Shown here: one piece after another, positions 7,182 to 10,475 of the stretch
Layout of the letters: every line of letters begins with the position of its first letter
How positions within the stretch are numbered: the stretch's first letter is position 1
Assembly: GCA_034211115.1 (NCBI GenBank)
Contig: JAXHTH010000162.1
Location: 1 to 10,475, forward strand
DNA: 10,475 nt
Source of the DNA: JAXHTH01 sp034211115
GTDB lineage: Bacteria > Planctomycetota > Phycisphaerae > Phycisphaerales > SM1A02
Direction: 5' to 3'
The notes under the pieces: model-generated
Told to the model about the DNA's origin: nothing
Seen by the model: the letters and a program-made list of their open reading frames with translations, nothing else
Databases searched by the model: none
Program-made: the position numbers and the translations under genes

Positions 7182-9326
7182 TCACTCTCCTTCTGTTTCG
7201 CTCTTGAGGGCGTCGGCGACGTTGAGCAGCGGATTCAGCTCCGTCAGCTCGAAGTCGAAGCTCACGCGCGAAGGATCAATGCCGAGGATGTACTTTCTCA
7301 ACTCGGGCAGTGTGTTGCTGTACACGTTCATCGTCTCACGCTGGCGGTAGAGGCGCGGGGCGGCGCGGTAGGAGATGAGCTGGGCCCGCAGGCGGCTGGC
7401 CTCGGCCCGCGCCTCCATGAGCCGCACCCACCGGTCGCGCTCCGACTCGGTGATGAGCCGGGCCACCTGCCCCCCGCTGTCCACGAGCATCTGCTCGACC
7501 TTCACCCGCTGGGCGACCGTCTCCGCCGCCTCCAGGCCGAACTCCTCCTTGCGCCGCTGCCACTCGTCGATCGCCTCCAGGACCGGCTCCTTCATCGCCG
7601 GATCGCCGATGAGGACGGCGAAGGTGGTGGCCACCTCCTGCTCGGCCCGCGCGATCAGTTCCTGTCGCGCCTGGTCGCTGATCGACAGCTCGACGAACGC
7701 GGCGGCCGCGCCGCCCGCGGGACGAACCAGCGGCACGCTCACCGCCACCACCTCGATTCCCGTGTGATGCTCGTCGAAGGCGCTCTGAACCTGCTCCCGC
7801 AGGGCGGCGGACACCTCCAGGCGCCGGGCCGCGAGCACCTCGTCCAGCGAATGCCGGGCGAAGTACTGGCTGGCCTCCCGCAGGGCGAGGGCCCGCAGCG
7901 CCTTCTCACGCGTGGTCAGAGCCTCCCGACGGGCGATGGTGTCCGAGGAGAACCGCAGGTAGTCCATCAGTCCCCCGTCGGGCTTGATCCGGTACTGGAG
8001 GACGATCTCGGCGTTGATGAGCGACACCTGGCCGGCGACCCGCCGGCTCTCCTCGTCCAGGGCCGCCTCGTCCTCGCCGCCCGCCTGCGCCAGGGCCGAT
8101 TCCACCTCCGGATCCTCCACCGCGACCTCGAAGCTGCTGACGATGAACGGGTCCGGCTCCGTGTCGAAGAGCTGCTTCAGATCGTCCTTCCACAGGCGAG
8201 GCTGATCGAGGCCGCGGATCTGCGTGGCGGTGAGCGGCAGCTCGCGGATCTTGGTCACGTCGTACCGTTCGGCGCTCTGGAAGGGCCAGGGCAGCTTCCA
8301 CATGATCCCCGAGCCGTGGGCGGAATCGCCCACGATCTCCCCCCGCGCCAGCTTCACCGCCTGCTGGTTGGGCTCGACGATGACCATCATGTTGAGCACG
8401 ATGAGCACCAGCGCCCCGAGGGCGAGAAGCCAGGCGAAGCTGCGGAGCAGAAGCTGGTAGCCCCAGGAGCTGGTCACGTCGAACCCGAACTGGTAGTTCA
8501 CCGCCTCGTTGATCGACTTCACGAGGTTGTCGGGGGCCGCGAACATGCTCAGGACCTTCGAGTCGAAGGCCGGCCTCGGCACCTCGCCGGGCACCCGGGG
8601 GCGGTAGAGGTTGAGGATGAAGTTGAGGACGATCTCCGCCGCCAGCACGATCATGAAGATGGGGATCGCCCAGACGATGGCGGTGATCACGCCCTCCTTG
8701 TTGAAGAACCGGAAGCCGATGCCGACGGCGATGGCGAGGGCCACCACGGAGTTGCCGACCATGTAGGCCGCCCCGCCCCGCAGATTCTGCCACGCCGTCT
8801 GCTTGGACATCCCCGCCACGAACCGGGAAAAAATGAAGGAGAGGGCGGAGAAGGCGAGGCAAACGGCGACGGCCCAGCCCACGTGACGCGTGAGCAGGAA
8901 CTCCGCCTCCCCCGCCCCGACGGCGCTGAGATAGCGGAGCATCAGCCACGCCATCACCCCCAGGCCGGCGGCCACGAGCAGGCTCAGGATCGGCATCAGC
9001 CACTTGTGCATCAGCCGCAGCCGCCGGGCCGCGACGCGGATCTCCTCCTCGCCCGTCTCGAACGCCGAGCCCGTCTCCGGGCGCGTCGTCGCAAGTTCGT
9101 CTTCCTCAAGCGCTTCCAGACGCTCGAGCTTGTGCTGGTTGAAGATGACGATCAGAGCCAGCCAGACCGGCAGACCCAGCAGGACGAACAGCGAGCCGAA
9201 CAGGAACGGCGTGTCCTTCGCCAGCAGGGCGAAGACCAGCAGCGTCAGGCCGATGCCGAGCTGGACGAGGAAGCCCACCCCGGCCACGCGCGTCGCTCGC
9301 TGATAGGCGTGATGGTCGATTCTCAT
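7182..9326 (-). CDS. Polytopic membrane protein with C-terminal HflK-like SPFH region
   Basis: A 714-residue protein and the first gene of the leftward set. Hydrophobic segments lie near residues 13-36, 39-62, 108-133, 147-168, 187-206, 212-240 and 291-315, so about seven membrane spans instead of the single span of ordinary HflK. Just after the last span the SPFH core begins: EPNQQAVKLARGEIV (318-332), then SGIMWKLPWPFQSAERYDV (339-357). The strand leading to INAEIVLQYRIKPD (437-450) follows, and an acidic insert lies between (about 402-430). The long charged helix runs from about 550 to 655. It ends with the HflK-type SYRAAPRLYRQRETMNVY (652-669) and a short tail. An acidic helix ERLEALEEDEL (68-78) follows span two. 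The ATG at 9326 has no good ribosome site. It is probably a membrane scaffold that assembles with the two SPFH proteins encoded next (inference). Confidence 0.88.
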   Translation of the reverse strand: MRIDHHAYQRATRVAGVGFLVQLGIGLTLLVFALLAKDTPFLFGSLFVLLGLPVWLALIVIFNQHKLERLEALEEDELATTRPETGSAFETGEEEIRVAARRLRLMHKWLMPILSLLVAAGLGVMAWLMLRYLSAVGAGEAEFLLTRHVGWAVAVCLAFSALSFIFSRFVAGMSKQTAWQNLRGGAAYMVGNSVVALAIAVGIGFRFFNKEGVITAIVWAIPIFMIVLAAEIVLNFILNLYRPRVPGEVPRPAFDSKVLSMFAAPDNLVKSINEAVNYQFGFDVTSSWGYQLLLRSFAWLLALGALVLIVLNMMVIVEPNQQAVKLARGEIVGDSAHGSGIMWKLPWPFQSAERYDVTKIRELPLTATQIRGLDQPRLWKDDLKQLFDTEPDPFIVSSFEVAVEDPEVESALAQAGGEDEAALDEESRRVAGQVSLINAEIVLQYRIKPDGGLMDYLRFSSDTIARREALTTREKALRALALREASQYFARHSLDEVLAARRLEVSAALREQVQSAFDEHHTGIEVVAVSVPLVRPAGGAAAAFVELSISDQARQELIARAEQEVATTFAVLIGDPAMKEPVLEAIDEWQRRKEEFGLEAAETVAQRVKVEQMLVDSGGQVARLITESERDRWVRLMEARAEASRLRAQLISYRAAPRLYRQRETMNVYSNTLPELRKYILGIDPSRVSFDFELTELNPLLNVADALKSETEGE
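7186..7192 (-). promoter_or_regulatory. Ribosome binding site deciding the hflC-like start
   Basis: AAGGAGA on the minus strand lies within the last codons of the upstream gene. It is nine bases before ATG 7176 but has no spacing to GTG 7185, so it favours the ATG, three codons downstream of the GTG. Confidence 0.6.
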
Positions 9327-9425
9327 GCGCGTCTCAACTCTTCTTCCCGGCGACGGGGGATCAGGGCCCGCAGCGTAGCAGAAATGACGGCAACGACCGT
9401 GCCGGTGTGCCCGCGGAGACCCGGC

Positions 9426-9444
9426 CGCCTCGCCCGCCGAGGCG
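9426..9444. repeat. Perfect 7-bp inverted repeat with 5-base loop
   Basis: CGCCTCG, a five-base spacer CCCGC, then CGAGGCG. It is GC-rich and not followed by a T-run on either strand, so it is not a standard intrinsic terminator. Its place between the divergent genes fits an operator or a 5' leader hairpin, but in GC-rich DNA it could be chance. Confidence 0.4.
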
Positions 9445-9500
9445 ATCGGGATTCCATCGCGTCACCGCGCGCGGGCATATCGCGGTGAACCGTGGTGCCA

Positions 9501-9518
9501 GCCAGTACGTACCATGGC
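9501..9518. repeat. Imperfect palindrome around GTACGTAC
   Basis: GCCA, then the exact 8-bp palindrome GTACGTAC, then CA, then TGGC. The outer arms are complementary but off-centre by two bases. It lies 26 bases upstream of the TAAAAT element at 9544. The position suits a regulator binding site, but only one copy is seen. Confidence 0.3.
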
Positions 9519-9616
9519 CCGAGGGGAGTTCGGCGAATCGGCTTAAAATGTTCATTTCCTCCCGCCCCCTTCCCGCCGCGCCCCACGCCGACTAGGCTCT
9601 CTGGCCCGATGCTCCC

Positions 9617-10475
9617 ATGATCGACCTTCTCCTCGCCACCTCATCACTGCGCATCGCGCCCGGCCCCGGGACGCCTCCCGCGGGCGTCGAGCCGGTCGAG
9701 CCGGGCCAGATCGAGACGGTGGGCCGCGACCCCGCCGGCGCCGTCTTCCTCATCGCCATCGCCGTCCTCCTCCTCGCCCTCCCCCTCATCCCCCTCGCCC
9801 TCAGCTCGCGGATCCGATCGATCGCCCGCAACACGTTCTTCGAGAGCATCCGGCAGCCGATCGTGCTCGTGGTCCTGGTGGCGGCGACGATCTTCCTCAT
9901 CCTCTCCAACCCGCTGGCCGCCTTCACCATGGAGGACGATCAGCGGATGATGATCGACATCGGGATGGCCACGGTGTTCCTGTGCGGGGCGCTGCTGGCC
10001 GCGTTCGTCGCCACCGGGGTGCTCACCCGGGAGATCGACAACAAGACGGCCCTGACGGTCATCTCGAAACCGGTGAGCCGGCCCCTGTTCGTGATCGGCA
10101 AGTTCATCGGCGTCGCCGGCGCCCTCACCCTCGCCACCCTCTACATGAGCTTCGTCTTCCTGCTCGTGGAGCTGCACACGGTGCTGGAGACGGTCCGCGA
10201 TCCGATTCACCTTCCGGTCATCGCCTTCGGGGTGGGGGCGGCGGCGATCGGGCTCGCCGCCTCCGTCTGGTGCAATTACTTCTACGGCCGGGTGTTCTCG
10301 AGCACCACAATCTGCATCATGACCCCCCTGGCGGCGCTGGCATACTTCTTCACCCTCATGTTCAACGAGCGCTTCGAGCCTCAGCCCATCGGCACGGACT
10401 TCAAGGCCGACATCTGGCTGGCCCTGTTCGCCCTGCTCATCGCGATCCTCGTGCTGACGGCGCTCGCGATCGCCG
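9617..10475 (+). CDS. ABC-2 type permease, 3' end beyond window
   Basis: The first 286 residues are visible and the frame stays open at the right edge. A TAG in the same frame at 9593-9595 and the absence of any earlier start codon make ATG 9617 the first possible start. No Shine-Dalgarno sequence precedes it. Residues 1-40 are polar and proline-rich. Membrane segments lie near 41-63, 81-98, 117-135, 158-185, 200-217, 230-247 and 266-286. RNTFFESIRQP (71-81) and the cytoplasmic loop REIDNKTALTVISKPVSRP (138-156), then GKFIG (161-165), are the marks of ABC-2 exporter permeases. The KPVSR stretch parallels KPVNR in the other permease of this window. No ATPase gene is seen beside it on this strand; it may lie beyond the window, or the protein may share the ATPase of the leftward set (inference). 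Confidence 0.88.
   Translation, partial: MIDLLLATSSLRIAPGPGTPPAGVEPVEPGQIETVGRDPAGAVFLIAIAVLLLALPLIPLALSSRIRSIARNTFFESIRQPIVLVVLVAATIFLILSNPLAAFTMEDDQRMMIDIGMATVFLCGALLAAFVATGVLTREIDNKTALTVISKPVSRPLFVIGKFIGVAGALTLATLYMSFVFLLVELHTVLETVRDPIHLPVIAFGVGAAAIGLAASVWCNYFYGRVFSSTTICIMTPLAALAYFFTLMFNERFEPQPIGTDFKADIWLALFALLIAILVLTALAIA

Larger units (their letters stand above)
9327..9616. promoter_or_regulatory. Divergent intergenic region between the SPFH set and the second permease gene
   Basis: These 290 bases separate two divergently read genes and should hold both promoters. For the leftward set, an extended minus-10-like TGC-TACGCT lies at 9380-9372 (minus strand), about 45 bases before the ATG, without a recognisable minus-35. 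For the rightward gene, TAAAAT at 9544-9549 resembles a minus-10 element, about 68 bases before the ATG, again with no clear minus-35. Two inverted repeats lie between them (9426-9444 and 9501-9518). The short open frames here on the minus strand (arginine-, glycine- and proline-rich) do not look like proteins. The promoter calls are weak. Confidence 0.4.

Noticed and set aside
7164..9488. Open frame of 774 codons on the plus strand
   Set aside because: It is antisense to the polytopic SPFH gene, with a low-complexity His/Arg/Asp-rich product and no recognisable motif.
9361..9555. 64-codon minus-strand frame preceded by GGGAGGAA
   Set aside because: The purine run sits only two bases from the ATG, too close for normal initiation. 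The frame overlaps another open frame and shows no protein-like pattern.
9323..9586. 87-codon minus-strand frame ending in an ATGA overlap with the polytopic SPFH start
   Set aside because: The overlap would suit translational coupling, but the product is Arg/Gly/Pro-rich without structure, and the region must also hold the promoter. A chance frame is more likely; conservation in relatives would change this.
9592..10210. Minus-strand frames of 112 and 188 codons opposite the second permease
   Set aside because: They are antisense to a clear ABC-2 permease, and their products are composed mostly of Glu, Asp, His, Arg and Gly.

Overview
The window is GC-rich (about two thirds G+C by eye) and almost fully coding. 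It holds a six-gene leftward gene set, a 290-bp divergent intergenic region, and the start of a rightward gene. The protein families (HflK/HflC-like SPFH proteins, a NatA/GldA-like ABC exporter ATPase, ABC-2 type permeases with a KPVxR loop, and a TPR-like protein with a GPIDWR block) and their sequence style point to a bacterium of the Planctomycetota, perhaps a Phycisphaerae-like lineage. That assignment is inference from family resemblance; no rRNA or other taxonomic marker is present.

Leftward set, in transcription order: (1) a 714-aa protein with about seven membrane segments followed by an HflK-like SPFH region (9326-7182); (2) a 329-aa HflC-like SPFH protein (7176-6187); (3) a 506-aa HflK-like SPFH protein (6184-4664); (4) a 402-aa ABC exporter ATPase with a long acidic C-terminal tail (4598-3390); (5) a 686-aa ABC-2 type permease with a roughly 200-residue loop that is probably extracytoplasmic (3368-1308); (6) an N-terminally anchored TPR-like protein of unknown function, cut by the left edge of the window (1264-1). 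Gaps run from 2 to 65 bp, so one operon is likely.

Rightward: after the intergenic region, a second ABC-2 type permease begins at 9617 and runs off the right edge. It carries the same KPVxR signature as the permease of the leftward set, so two exporter permeases lie on either side of the SPFH cluster.

How they may work together (inference): the three SPFH proteins could form a mixed HflK/HflC-type membrane cage or microdomain. The ATPase plus the 686-aa permease would form an exporter sharing that membrane domain, and the TPR-like protein would be an envelope partner. No FtsH gene, the usual client of HflKC, is present here. The most notable points are the HflK-HflC-HflK trio with a polytopic first member, the exporter genes joined to it, and three regularly spaced copies of a short acidic motif in the ATPase tail. 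I see no mobile element, CRISPR array, tRNA or rRNA.
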